29,500 bases of DNA from a virus: the IMG/VR virus record IMGVR_UViG_3300007351_000045, positions 1 through 29,500 of that record. One strand, written 5' to 3'. Each line of letters begins with the position of its first letter. Within the stretch, counting starts at the first letter, position 1. The notes beneath the pieces were generated by a model. The model saw only the letters and a program-made list of their open reading frames with translations. It was not told the DNA's origin and did no database searches. Positions 21,715-27,526 of the stretch are shown here, piece after piece. A program made the position numbers and the translations under genes.

Positions 21715-21735
21715 GCCAAAATTGAGCGTTTGGGA

Positions 21736-21763
21736 TGTGGTTGGTATGTTAGTATCAACCACA
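21736..21763 (+). promoter_or_regulatory. Intergenic hairpin upstream of the MazG-like gene
   Basis: TGTGGTTGGTA pairs with TATCAACCACA over 11 bp (one G-T) around a TGTTAG loop. It lies 30-60 bases before the chosen start. No T-run follows. Confidence 0.6.
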
Positions 21764-21795
21764 CAATGAAAACAATTAAAACAGCAAGGAATGAA

Positions 21796-22098
21796 ATGTC
21801 AGAACTCGAAAATAATATAATTAAAGTTGCAAAAGGCTGGAATCTATATCCAGAAACCACAATTCAGGACCAGCTCGAAAAATTACAGGAAGAAATTGAA
21901 GAATTTGAGGAAGCTCATTTTGATTTACATAACGCAGCCGATGAGCAAATGGAACTCGGTGACGTATATGTGGTTCTGGTAAACATTGCCGCAAAGCTCG
22001 GTTACAGCCTGGAAAGATGCGGTCACATGGCCTATGAAAAAATCAAGACAAGGACCGGCAAAATGATAAACGGCCAGTTCGTAAGGGATGACAAATGA
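21796..22098 (+). CDS. MazG-like nucleotide pyrophosphohydrolase
   Basis: A 100-residue protein with 'LQEEIEEFEEAH' (Glu32, Glu33, Glu36) and 'EQMELGDVYVVLVNIAAKLG' (Glu53, Asp56). The EExxE...ExxD layout is the magnesium site of MazG/all-alpha NTP pyrophosphatases, which remove nucleotides such as dUTP-like or ppGpp-related substrates. Phages use them to adjust nucleotide pools. The ATG at 21796 follows AAGGA; a longer start would run through the hairpin. Confidence 0.8.
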   Translation: MSELENNIIKVAKGWNLYPETTIQDQLEKLQEEIEEFEEAHFDLHNAADEQMELGDVYVVLVNIAAKLGYSLERCGHMAYEKIKTRTGKMINGQFVRDDK

Positions 22099-22337
22099 GT
22101 GAATCAATAAACAATCCAAAACATTACCAAAAATTTCCCACAGAGGTCATCGAGATTATTAAGGCCACACTGACAGCAAAATACGGGAAAGCCGGATATG
22201 AGGCTTATTGTTTCGGAAACGAGCTTAAGTATAGGCTACGTGCCGGTTTTAAAGGCGATGTTGTTGAGGATATTGGCAAGGCAATGAAATATCTTGAGTT
22301 TAGAGAGGTGTCTGAAAATGAAAATATCGGAGGTTAA
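22095..22337 (+). CDS. DUF3310 family protein
   Basis: An 80-residue protein matching the DUF3310 pattern: 'NPKHYQKFPTEVIEII', 'AYCFGNELKYRLRAGFKGDVVEDIGKAMKYLEF'. Phage relatives include T7 gp1.7-type nucleotide kinase-like proteins, so a nucleotide metabolism role beside the MazG-like gene is plausible. Overlaps that gene by ATGA. Confidence 0.85.
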   Translation: MSESINNPKHYQKFPTEVIEIIKATLTAKYGKAGYEAYCFGNELKYRLRAGFKGDVVEDIGKAMKYLEFREVSENENIGG

Positions 22338-22339
22338 AA

Positions 22340-22462
22340 ATGGAAAAATTAACAGCAGCGATAACCCTTGGGATTATCTTTGCAATGGCCTGCGCTTCTG
22401 GTTTTCTTGTGCTGAGTACGATTTTCAATCTGGTAAATGAGGTAATCAGGGCATTTGGCTAA
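22340..22462 (+). CDS. Small membrane protein, 40 aa
   Basis: A 40-residue frame (MEKLTAAITLGIIFAMACASGFLVLSTIF...) behind CGGAGG, made mostly of one long hydrophobic helix. It is the last gene of the rightward operon, and its end lies inside the terminator hairpin. It could be a membrane effector; nothing shows which. Confidence 0.6.
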   Translation: MEKLTAAITLGIIFAMACASGFLVLSTIFNLVNEVIRAFG

Positions 22463-22483
22463 ACCATCTGCCCTGAGTTTTTT
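22446..22483 (+). terminator. Rho-independent terminator of the rightward operon
   Basis: TCAGGGCA (22446-22453) pairs with TGCCCTGA (22469-22476), followed by GTTTTTT. It stops the rightward operon where it meets the leftward genes starting at 25.4 kb. Confidence 0.8.
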
Positions 22484-22700
22484 AGGCGGCATCCAGGCGG
22501 TTAAGATAATATCTTTTTTCGGCAGCGTCCGTTTCTTCCTTGGAAATTTCAGGCAGTTTCCTGACCGTTATTCTGGCCGTGTAGTGAGTAGGCTCAACAT
22601 CAATGATAAAATATTCATTGCAATGCCGGCAGCTCTCAATTTGAGTGTCTGCCGGTTCAAAATTGATCAAGGCTTTGCAGTGTGGGCAGATGGTTTTCAT
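22482..22700 (-). CDS. Zinc-ribbon protein, 72 aa
   Basis: CPHC and CRHCNEYF near the N-terminus form a zinc ribbon, followed by 'PTHYTARITVRKLPEISKEETDAAEKRYYLNRLDAA'. The start overlaps the stop of the radical SAM gene. Function unknown. Confidence 0.7.
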   Translation of the reverse strand: MKTICPHCKALINFEPADTQIESCRHCNEYFIIDVEPTHYTARITVRKLPEISKEETDAAEKRYYLNRLDAA

Positions 22701-23656
22701 TTTTGATACCTATCCACAGTATTGTTATGGTCTATGCAAACATCAAGGCAGTTTTTTAAACATATCTGGTCTTTTTTTGTATCAGCTTTGTCAAACCATT
22801 CTTTTCTTTCTGCCCTTATTTTTTGAATACTTTTCCCTGAAACAGATCCTATCGGCTGGCCCTGTTCTCTCATGTAAATAACGCAAGGAAAGTGATAATC
22901 CGATAATATAACCATATCGTCTTTTACAAGATGACATTTCCCGCAGTCACTATTTTTCAATCCCCTGACATGATTTCCTTTTTTTATGTTATTGATTCGG
23001 TATCTCAGTATCTTGAGGTCTGTATCGACATCAATATCAAGGCGGTGGTTTGATTGAGCAGATGGTATTATCCTGATATCGGAAACGCCTAATCCGGTAG
23101 CGTGTGACACTATTTCTAAAAGCTCTTTGTTGTTTCTGTTGTCAAGGACAATCCCGACGGTTACATATGTTTTTTTGCTTAAATATGTTATAACATCGCA
23201 GATGTGCTTGAATTTACCATTTACACCGGCCATCTGGTCGGCAGTAGAAGAACAACAAGCGTCAAGGGAAATAGAAAAATCGTTCACTCCTGAATAAAAC
23301 AGTTTTTCATACGTTTTGATAGAGGCTGATCCGTTGGTAGACAATGCTATCCTGTTTATGCTTGTTTTGTTTTTAGTGAACCTAACAAGCTCTTCAAGGC
23401 GAGGCCAAAGGGTAGGCTCTCCGCCTGAAAATCTTATGTTTTCAAGGCCTCCAGAATCCCACATATCCACCACGTTCTTAGCCTGTTCATAGGGCATGTC
23501 CCCTTTGAGTTCATCTTTTATGCCCCGGCAGTATTGGCATTTGAAATTGCACCTATGGGTTAAGATAAGCTCGCATCTCTTTAATGGTGATTCCCATGAC
23601 ACTTCTTGAGCCCTTTTATCTGATAGTGTATAAAAACCGATGTCTTCCAATTTCAT
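22697..23656 (-). CDS. Second radical SAM enzyme, with SPASM-like end
   Basis: A 319-residue protein with CxxxCxxC (Cys36, Cys40, Cys43), 'SGGEP' (77-81), 'STNGS' (about 106-110) and 'ISLDA' (129-133): a complete radical SAM core. The C-terminus has Cys238, Cys241, Cys258 then Cys299, Cys303, Cys307, as expected for one or two auxiliary Fe-S clusters (SPASM/twitch). Such enzymes often modify peptides, tRNA or cofactors. It is longer than, and not a copy of, the enzyme at 4025-4729. The ATG overlaps the small membrane protein gene upstream. Confidence 0.9.
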   Translation of the reverse strand: MKLEDIGFYTLSDKRAQEVSWESPLKRCELILTHRCNFKCQYCRGIKDELKGDMPYEQAKNVVDMWDSGGLENIRFSGGEPTLWPRLEELVRFTKNKTSINRIALSTNGSASIKTYEKLFYSGVNDFSISLDACCSSTADQMAGVNGKFKHICDVITYLSKKTYVTVGIVLDNRNNKELLEIVSHATGLGVSDIRIIPSAQSNHRLDIDVDTDLKILRYRINNIKKGNHVRGLKNSDCGKCHLVKDDMVILSDYHFPCVIYMREQGQPIGSVSGKSIQKIRAERKEWFDKADTKKDQICLKNCLDVCIDHNNTVDRYQK

Positions 23657-23796
23657 TTTTTTATTACCTCCCTGTAAGCAATAGCGGCATTGTATTTAAA
23701 CCTATCATGGGCTTCATTTGCCATATCGTTCCTGACCCACATGGCGGAGCCGGCCATGATTGCCAAAATTGTGAATATTGCTACAATGTCTTTCAT
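23653..23796 (-). CDS. Small membrane protein, 47 aa
   Basis: A 47-residue frame (MKDIVAIFTILAIMAGSAMWVRNDMANEAHDRFKYNAAIAYREVIKK) behind AGGAGG. One N-terminal transmembrane helix, then a charged helix. Its stop overlaps the radical SAM start, so the two are translated together; it could anchor or be a substrate of that enzyme (inference). Confidence 0.6.
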   Translation of the reverse strand: MKDIVAIFTILAIMAGSAMWVRNDMANEAHDRFKYNAAIAYREVIKK

Positions 23797-23945
23797 CTCT
23801 TCCTCCTGTCCGGATGTCCCGGATATTTTATTGTTTGGTTTTTCCTGCGGTTAGTCGAAAAATCAGAATACCGGTGGTTTACACAGTATTCAGGATGAAT
23901 ACATGCCGGTGTTTTGTACTTGATACAATCACAGCATTTTACCAT
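23793..23945 (-). CDS. Small Cys-rich protein, 50 aa
   Basis: MVKCCDCIKYKTPACIHPEYC has five cysteines and a histidine in 21 residues, then a basic tail. It is probably a small zinc or Fe-S knuckle. Coupled to both neighbours by overlaps. Confidence 0.6.
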   Translation of the reverse strand: MVKCCDCIKYKTPACIHPEYCVNHRYSDFSTNRRKNQTIKYPGHPDRRKR

Positions 23946-24039
23946 TTTTGTTTCTCCTTTTAGAGATTAAAAACATTATAGCTAATCCACCCATTACCAG
24001 AAAGAACTCACCCGGGAAGCCTTGCAACAGTTCAAGCAT
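23929..24039 (-). CDS. Small membrane protein, 36 aa
   Basis: A 36-residue frame (MLELLQGFPGEFFLVMGGLAIMFLISKRRNKNGKML) behind TGGAGG. One membrane helix (about residues 12-26) with a positively charged end, so the C-terminus is likely cytoplasmic. It overlaps the next gene by 17 bases. Confidence 0.5.
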   Translation of the reverse strand: MLELLQGFPGEFFLVMGGLAIMFLISKRRNKNGKML

Positions 24040-24217
24040 TTTTTCCTCCATGATTCTGTCTGTATTCATCCATGGCGGCAACAATCATCCACCCAGGAGC
24101 GTTAAATTTGTCCCTATGCCGGTACTCAGCCAGGGCAGCGATGATTATTCCTGGCCAATTTCTTTGACTCTTTAGCCATTCCCACATACCGGGCGGGATC
24201 TCGATTTCTATTTTCAT
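24032..24217 (-). CDS. Hypothetical protein, 61 aa
   Basis: ATG at 24217 follows GGAGG. 'MKIEIEIPPGMWEWLKSQRNWPGIIIAALAEYRHRDKF' is a strand-loop-helix of a type seen in small DNA- or protein-binding phage proteins. No family is recognised. Confidence 0.6.
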   Translation of the reverse strand: MKIEIEIPPGMWEWLKSQRNWPGIIIAALAEYRHRDKFNAPGWMIVAAMDEYRQNHGGKNA

Positions 24218-24250
24218 TTTTACCTCCATTTAAGTTTAACCGCTCAAGTC

Positions 24251-24272
24251 TGCCCCCGATTTTTCGGGAGCA
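24251..24272 (-). promoter_or_regulatory. Leader hairpin with AAAA loop
   Basis: On the minus strand TGCTCCCGA-AAAA-TCGGGGGCA forms a 9-bp stem with one T-G pair. It lies between the stop at 24289 and the start at 24217. It is another member of the intergenic hairpin set. Confidence 0.55.
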
Positions 24273-24288
24273 GGTTCAGGGGTTAAGC

Positions 24289-24558
24289 CTAAAAGAATCC
24301 TTTCCGGATTGCATCATGCCATGATCCTGCATCCGGGCACGACTTCTGGCCCCGGTAATTGATAAGCTGTTCAAAGTCTCCGCCTCTCGGAACCAGTTCA
24401 TTGATAATTCCGGCATTGACTTGCTTATCAGGATCAAAATCAGGATATCCAGTTTTTGCCTTGATCGCCTTGACGCCCTTCCGGCCGATTAAATTTCTGT
24501 AATAAACCATCTGTGCGCGCTGGATGGTTGCGGCTTGGTTGTATGATAGCTCAAACAT
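24289..24558 (-). CDS. Hypothetical protein, 89 aa
   Basis: An 89-residue protein: a helical start (ELSYNQAATIQRAQMVYYRNLIGRKGVKAIKAKTGYPDFDPD) then a Gly-rich half (LVPRGGDFEQLINYRGQKSCPDAG). Behind GGGGG. Not recognised. Confidence 0.6.
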   Translation of the reverse strand: MFELSYNQAATIQRAQMVYYRNLIGRKGVKAIKAKTGYPDFDPDKQVNAGIINELVPRGGDFEQLINYRGQKSCPDAGSWHDAIRKGFF

Positions 24559-24567
24559 TGTTACCCC

Positions 24568-24693
24568 CTAATTTAAATAATATTCGATAAAAGAAATTTC
24601 TAAATCCTGGCAGTATTCCCAAGTTGTACTATTCAATCCAGCTATTTTCAAACCTGAAACCTCAATTTGATCTACGAGCCAGCAATAAAACAT
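24568..24693 (-). CDS. Hypothetical protein, 41 aa
   Basis: A 41-residue frame (MFYCWLVDQIEVSGLKIAGLNSTTWEYCQDLEISFIEYYLN) behind AAGGAG, ending in TAG 9 bases before the next gene. Beta-rich and acidic. Not recognised. Confidence 0.55.
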   Translation of the reverse strand: MFYCWLVDQIEVSGLKIAGLNSTTWEYCQDLEISFIEYYLN

Positions 24694-24700
24694 GATCTTT

Positions 24701-24733
24701 CTCCTTATTGTGCCCTTCCGGGGCGGTTGGTTT
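24701..24733 (-). repeat. GNRA-type leader hairpin, copy A
   Basis: On the minus strand CCGCCCC-GGAA-GGGCAC precedes ACAATAAGGAG and the start at 24693. It begins about 8 bases after the previous stop. The same layout and sequence recur at 25003-25031. Confidence 0.6.
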
Positions 24734-24995
24734 ATTTTTTTTCAATTTTGTATGATGGCATAAACCCCATGGGGGCAAATTCTTCAATTCTGCGGCCATC
24801 TGGTGAAATAAAAACTTGGCAAGATGCGTTTCGGCTTTCCGCCCAGTCTGGCCCCACATAGGTGACCATCATGTTGTTAAAGCAAGATGCCGGGAGGTAT
24901 TCATATTGCCTGGTTGGTTGACTCCTAACTGGCAGTTCACTCCCACCGCACCCGGCCACTTTATCAATCACCTGTTTATATGCTTTGTAGTCCAT
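24732..24995 (-). CDS. Hypothetical protein, 87 aa
   Basis: An 87-residue protein with 'SCFNNMMVTYVGPDWAESRNASCQVFISPDGRRIEEFAPMGFMPSY', a beta-hairpin-like C-terminal half, and a basic N-terminal region. Behind AAGGAG. Not recognised. Confidence 0.6.
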   Translation of the reverse strand: MDYKAYKQVIDKVAGCGGSELPVRSQPTRQYEYLPASCFNNMMVTYVGPDWAESRNASCQVFISPDGRRIEEFAPMGFMPSYKIEKK

Positions 24996-25002
24996 GATCT
25001 TC

Positions 25003-25031
25003 TCCTTATTGTGCCCCTTTCGGGGCGGTTG
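25003..25031 (-). repeat. GNRA-type leader hairpin, copy B
   Basis: Minus strand GCCCC-GAAA-GGGGC (25026-25013), followed by ACAATAAGGAGAAGATCATG. The GAAA tetraloop is a very stable RNA loop. It is paralogous to the leader at 24701-24733. Confidence 0.65.
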
Positions 25032-25036
25032 GGTTA

Positions 25037-25076
25037 AAATAAAAAGGCAGACCGATCTCTATGATCAATCTGCCTT
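25037..25076 (-). terminator. Leftward terminator
   Basis: On the minus strand AAGGCAGATTGATC pairs with GATCGGTCTGCCTT (14 bp, two G-T pairs) and is followed by TTTTATTT. It lies between the gene ending at 25166 and the genes further left, so it may partly end or attenuate the transcript. Confidence 0.75.
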
Positions 25077-25165
25077 TGCTTTGCCCCTCAACAGGGGCGG
25101 TGCCGTGGCATCCCGGAAATACCTGCCGGGTCAGGGAGCTTTTAAGCCATGCTCAGGGCTAAAAA

Positions 25166-25432
25166 CTACTCGTATATGTTATGCCAACAAACGGGACACA
25201 ACATATAATCCGCCTCATCATACTTCCCGCCCTGATCCACGTTCTGCCCGCCACAACAAGCATAACAAAATTCGGCCCTACAATTCGGGCAGTTGTGGGA
25301 GGCGTATTCGTGCCCTCCATGCTCTGAACAGCCGATACCCAGGAGGGCGGCTGTCCGGTAAACGTTCCCTGCTGCACCTTTGCGCAGCAGGTCCTCAACA
25401 CGGCGCCTTGTTTTTTGAAGACCTGATCCCAT
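25166..25432 (-). CDS. Zinc-finger protein, 88 aa
   Basis: First gene of the leftward cluster. An N-terminal basic helix (KTRRRVEDLLRKGAAGNVY) is followed by 'CPNCRAEFCYACCGG' and 'YMLCPVCWHNIYE', with an earlier 'CSEHGGHEY'. Two zinc sites are likely. This frame is chosen over an overlapping frame (25159-25401) because of the cysteine pattern and the AGGAG at its start. Confidence 0.7.
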   Translation of the reverse strand: MGSGLQKTRRRVEDLLRKGAAGNVYRTAALLGIGCSEHGGHEYASHNCPNCRAEFCYACCGGQNVDQGGKYDEADYMLCPVCWHNIYE

Positions 25433-25500
25433 GATTTTCTCCTTTCTTTGCCGGTCTCCCGGCGGTGAGTTGATTGAGAGAACTATTTTCTCTCTTGCCT
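25433..25500 (-). promoter_or_regulatory. Leader hairpins before the 88-aa gene
   Basis: GCCGG-GAGA-CCGGC (25450-25463, GNRA loop) and GAGAGAA/TTCTCTC (near 25477-25496) lie in the 5' leader on the minus strand, immediately upstream of AAAGGAG. Confidence 0.55.
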
Positions 25501-25501
25501 A

Positions 25502-25531
25502 TCTATAATGCAATGCCTATGCCAAAGCCAA
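25502..25531 (-). promoter_or_regulatory. Weak candidate leftward promoter
   Basis: Minus strand TTGGCT (25531-25526), 18-base spacer, TATAGA (25507-25502). Its position suits the leftward cluster. Confidence 0.4.
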
Positions 25532-25748
25532 AACAAAATATAAAAATATTGTAAAGCATTGAAAACAAAGGATAATAATTTTTTATGTTATTCTTGCAAG
25601 CCGTTTCAGGAATGAAAAACTGTCAGTATATTTTACAAGTTATAAATAATATTTTTTACAATGTGTCAGCTTTTTTTATAGCCTGGTATACCAGAAAGAA
25701 TAAACACGCAAAAAACCAAAAGAAAAATGATGGATATTGCAATGATCC
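25532..25748. other. AT-rich intergenic region
   Basis: About 220 bases without a credible gene, rich in A and T. TTTTACAA and TGTCAG each occur twice between 25620 and 25671. A perfect 12-bp palindrome CTGGTATACCAG lies at 25683-25694, about 55 bases before the -35 of the late promoter, and could bind an activator or repressor. Confidence 0.5.
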
Positions 25749-25777
25749 TTGACATAAATATCACAGCGTGGTATAAA
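25749..25777 (+). promoter_or_regulatory. Near-consensus promoter of the packaging operon
   Basis: TTGACA at 25749-25754, 17-base spacer, TATAAA at 25772-25777. Transcription would start near 25784 and reads into the terminase genes. Confidence 0.8.
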
Positions 25778-25815
25778 AAGCATGATGAAATATTTTTATT
25801 TTGAGTCTGTGAATA

Positions 25816-25992
25816 TTGAAAACAGTCGAAACGATAGAGGAATTTATAAAAAGAAACGGAAAAATAAAGGACTGTGGATATTTTAAGCATCCCGATGAGA
25901 GCGATTTTGAGTTTCCAATCAAACCGAAGGGGCGCAAAATTGAGGGGCAAGATGCAGGGTGCTTGAAGATACCGAGGTATGCACAGACATGA
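25816..25992 (+). CDS. Hypothetical protein, 58 aa, TTG start
   Basis: A 58-residue frame (LKTVETIEEFIKRNGKIKDCGYFKHPDESDFEFPIKPKGRK...) starting at TTG just after a stop; no ATG is available. Its end forms an ATGA overlap with the next gene. The leader is only about 30 bases and no good ribosome binding site is seen, so the start is uncertain. Confidence 0.5.
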   Translation: MKTVETIEEFIKRNGKIKDCGYFKHPDESDFEFPIKPKGRKIEGQDAGCLKIPRYAQT

Positions 25993-26087
25993 TCAACATA
26001 AAAATACCGGTCGATCGGCAACGGCCCGGTATCTATCATATAGATAGTTTGATGTGCTGCCGTAAAACAAAAAAGAAATCACCATGA
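25989..26087 (+). CDS. Hypothetical protein, 32 aa
   Basis: A 32-residue frame (MINIKIPVDRQRPGIYHIDSLMCCRKTKKKSP) with ATGA overlaps at both ends, supporting an operon. Not recognised. Confidence 0.5.
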   Translation: MINIKIPVDRQRPGIYHIDSLMCCRKTKKKSP

Positions 26088-26305
26088 CCTTAGATTTACA
26101 CAAAACCGGGTTAAACAGGGTAAACAAACTGCACAATGGCGCCCACGGCCAGGGCATTGAATCAATGCTGGGATCAAAACGGTGGGGCGGCGGCTCATCC
26201 ACGACACGGATACCTGATAGAGTGGTGATTTTTTCTGATGGCATCAACGGCCTGGGCGGTATCCTCCCAACCAGCTCCAAAAGCCCTCAGTTTTTTAGGT
26301 CCTGA
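26084..26305 (+). CDS. Hypothetical protein, 73 aa
   Basis: A 73-residue protein (MTLDLHKTGLNRVNKLHNGAHGQGIESMLGSKRWGGGSSTTRIPDRVVIFSDG...) with Gly-rich and basic parts. Gene-level support is mainly the ATGA overlap. Not recognised. Confidence 0.5.
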   Translation: MTLDLHKTGLNRVNKLHNGAHGQGIESMLGSKRWGGGSSTTRIPDRVVIFSDGINGLGGILPTSSKSPQFFRS

Positions 26306-26383
26306 TCCTGTTATGTGCAGAGATAAGGGTATGTGAAAAGTTTTACATGATATCAACGGATATTGATATGAGAATAAATTGAT

Positions 26384-26470
26384 ATGCAGGAAATCCAAAC
26401 AAGACTGAATATAAAAGCAAGCCCAGTACCTCAAAGACCAGAGAGGTTGTCAAATGTTCATAATAATTGA
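26384..26470 (+). CDS. Possible 28-aa peptide
   Basis: A 28-codon frame (MQEIQTRLNIKASPVPQRPERLSNVHNN) that overlaps the next gene by 17 bases. No clear ribosome binding site. The 26306-26383 stretch before it holds no gene. Confidence 0.3.
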   Translation: MQEIQTRLNIKASPVPQRPERLSNVHNN

Positions 26471-26600
26471 GTGCGATATCCCGGCAGAAGGTGTTGAAGA
26501 CGTTTGCACAGAACTTTCTGAAATGCTCAATTCAAATGTTCGTCTCGGCATGGGTGGCGTAGGGGGCTGGAAGATACCAACGGAGGAGGATTGGGGATAA
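26454..26600 (+). CDS. Hypothetical protein, 48 aa
   Basis: A 48-residue frame (MFIIIECDIPAEGVEDVCTELSEMLNSNVRLGMGGVGGWKIPTEEDWG) behind GAGAGG. The alternation of strand and helix resembles a tiny ferredoxin-like unit. It is followed one base later by the next gene. Not recognised. Confidence 0.6.
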   Translation: MFIIIECDIPAEGVEDVCTELSEMLNSNVRLGMGGVGGWKIPTEEDWG

Positions 26601-26601
26601 A

Positions 26602-26781
26602 ATGGAAGGCATAATCACGACCAAAGAGGGTAAAAAGATCAGAACAAACAACAGCTTGACCGGATCAGTCAACCCGGAGAAGTCCCGGCACAATGAGTTT
26701 ATTCGAAATATCAAAAACGACGCTTTCCGGACCGGGTATGATCAGATTGAGTGGGATAGTCAACGGGCAGATAAAAAATGA
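26602..26781 (+). CDS. Hypothetical protein, 59 aa
   Basis: A 59-residue, charged protein (MEGIITTKEGKKIRTNNSLTGSVNPEKSRHNEFIRNIKNDAFRTGYDQIEW...) ending in an ATGA overlap with the terminase small subunit gene. Function unknown. Confidence 0.6.
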   Translation: MEGIITTKEGKKIRTNNSLTGSVNPEKSRHNEFIRNIKNDAFRTGYDQIEWDSQRADKK

Positions 26782-27443
26782 AACAAGCCAGCCAAAAACC
26801 CAAAAAGGCCGTTATTAAGCCGAAACGCTCCAAAACCGACGCTCAAAAAGTGCCAAAAAAATCAGTTTCAAAGAAAACGAGTGCTGTAGTATCAGGCAAA
26901 TCAGTACCACAATGTGGCACGACACCGATAGCAGACAGTCTTGAAATTAAGACATGGGACACGCCAACCGGGAGACATCCAGGGGGAAGGCCGTCAGATT
27001 ATAACGAAACAGTGGCAAGCATTATATGTGAGAGGCTTTCAGGTGGAGAAAGCCTGACAAGCATTTGCTATCCAGAGGACATGCCAAGCGCTGTTACTGT
27101 TTATGCCTGGTTGACCAAATACCCTGAGTTTCTTAACAATTATACGCAAGCCCGTGAAAGACAGGCAGAAACATTCATTGACCAGTGCATTGATATTGCA
27201 GATATGACTACCCTCGATACCTCCATTAAAACCACAAAGAACGGAGATGAATATGAGGCTCCGAATCATGAATGGATCACAAGATCAAAACTTCGGGTTG
27301 AAACCCGCCTTAAGATGGCTGAAAAACTCTATCCGAAAAAGTATACCCCAGGCTTTAAGCATGAGGTTGGTGGCAAAGACGGCGGACCGATTGAACAAAA
27401 ATGGACAATAGAAGTTATCCAGGCTAAAAAGGAACAAAATTGA
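26778..27443 (+). CDS. terS: Terminase small subunit
   Basis: A 221-residue protein. A Lys-rich N-terminal tail (to about 60) precedes 'GRPSDYNETVASIICERLSGGESLTSICYPEDMPSAVTVYAWLTKYPEFLNNYTQARERQAETFIDQCIDIAD', the helix-turn-helix plus coil of phage small terminases. The small subunit recognises the packaging site and controls the large subunit, which follows shortly. The long basic tail is unusual and may help bind DNA. Confidence 0.85.
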   Translation: MKQASQKPKKAVIKPKRSKTDAQKVPKKSVSKKTSAVVSGKSVPQCGTTPIADSLEIKTWDTPTGRHPGGRPSDYNETVASIICERLSGGESLTSICYPEDMPSAVTVYAWLTKYPEFLNNYTQARERQAETFIDQCIDIADMTTLDTSIKTTKNGDEYEAPNHEWITRSKLRVETRLKMAEKLYPKKYTPGFKHEVGGKDGGPIEQKWTIEVIQAKKEQN

Positions 27444-27526
27444 GGTTTTCCGCAAATAGAAAAGTCTCCCATGGAGAGGTGACAGGCATCAAAAAAAAAG
27501 CTAAAAATTTAGGTTTTACGCAATAA
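27440..27526 (+). CDS. Possible 28-aa basic protein between the terminase genes
   Basis: TTG at 27440 overlaps the previous stop (TTGA) and follows AAGGA; the frame ends in a TAATG overlap with terL. The product (MRFSANRKVSHGEVTGIKKKAKNLGFTQ) is basic. It fills the gap exactly, which is suggestive. Its ends contain GAGGTTTTCCGCAA and TAGGTTTTACGCAA, a repeated motif. Confidence 0.45.
   Translation: MRFSANRKVSHGEVTGIKKKAKNLGFTQ

Noticed and set aside
21099-21860. Long minus-strand frame of 253 codons rich in Phe, Leu and Ser
   Set aside because: It runs antisense across several well-supported plus-strand genes with good ribosome binding sites. The hydrophobic composition is the expected mirror of Lys/Glu codons.
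25159-25401. Overlapping minus-strand frame of 80 codons
   Set aside because: The alternative frame at 25166-25432 has the zinc-binding cysteine pairs and an AGGAG start signal.
25666-25950. Hydrophobic minus-strand frame of 94 codons
   Set aside because: It overlaps the late promoter region and the 58-aa gene, lacks a ribosome binding site, and its hydrophobicity follows from AT-rich DNA.
22470-26300. Shared string GCCCT(G/C)AGTTTTTTAGG at about 22470 and 26282
   Set aside because: One copy is part of a terminator and the other is inside a gene. Two short matches rich in T are not enough to call a repeat family.
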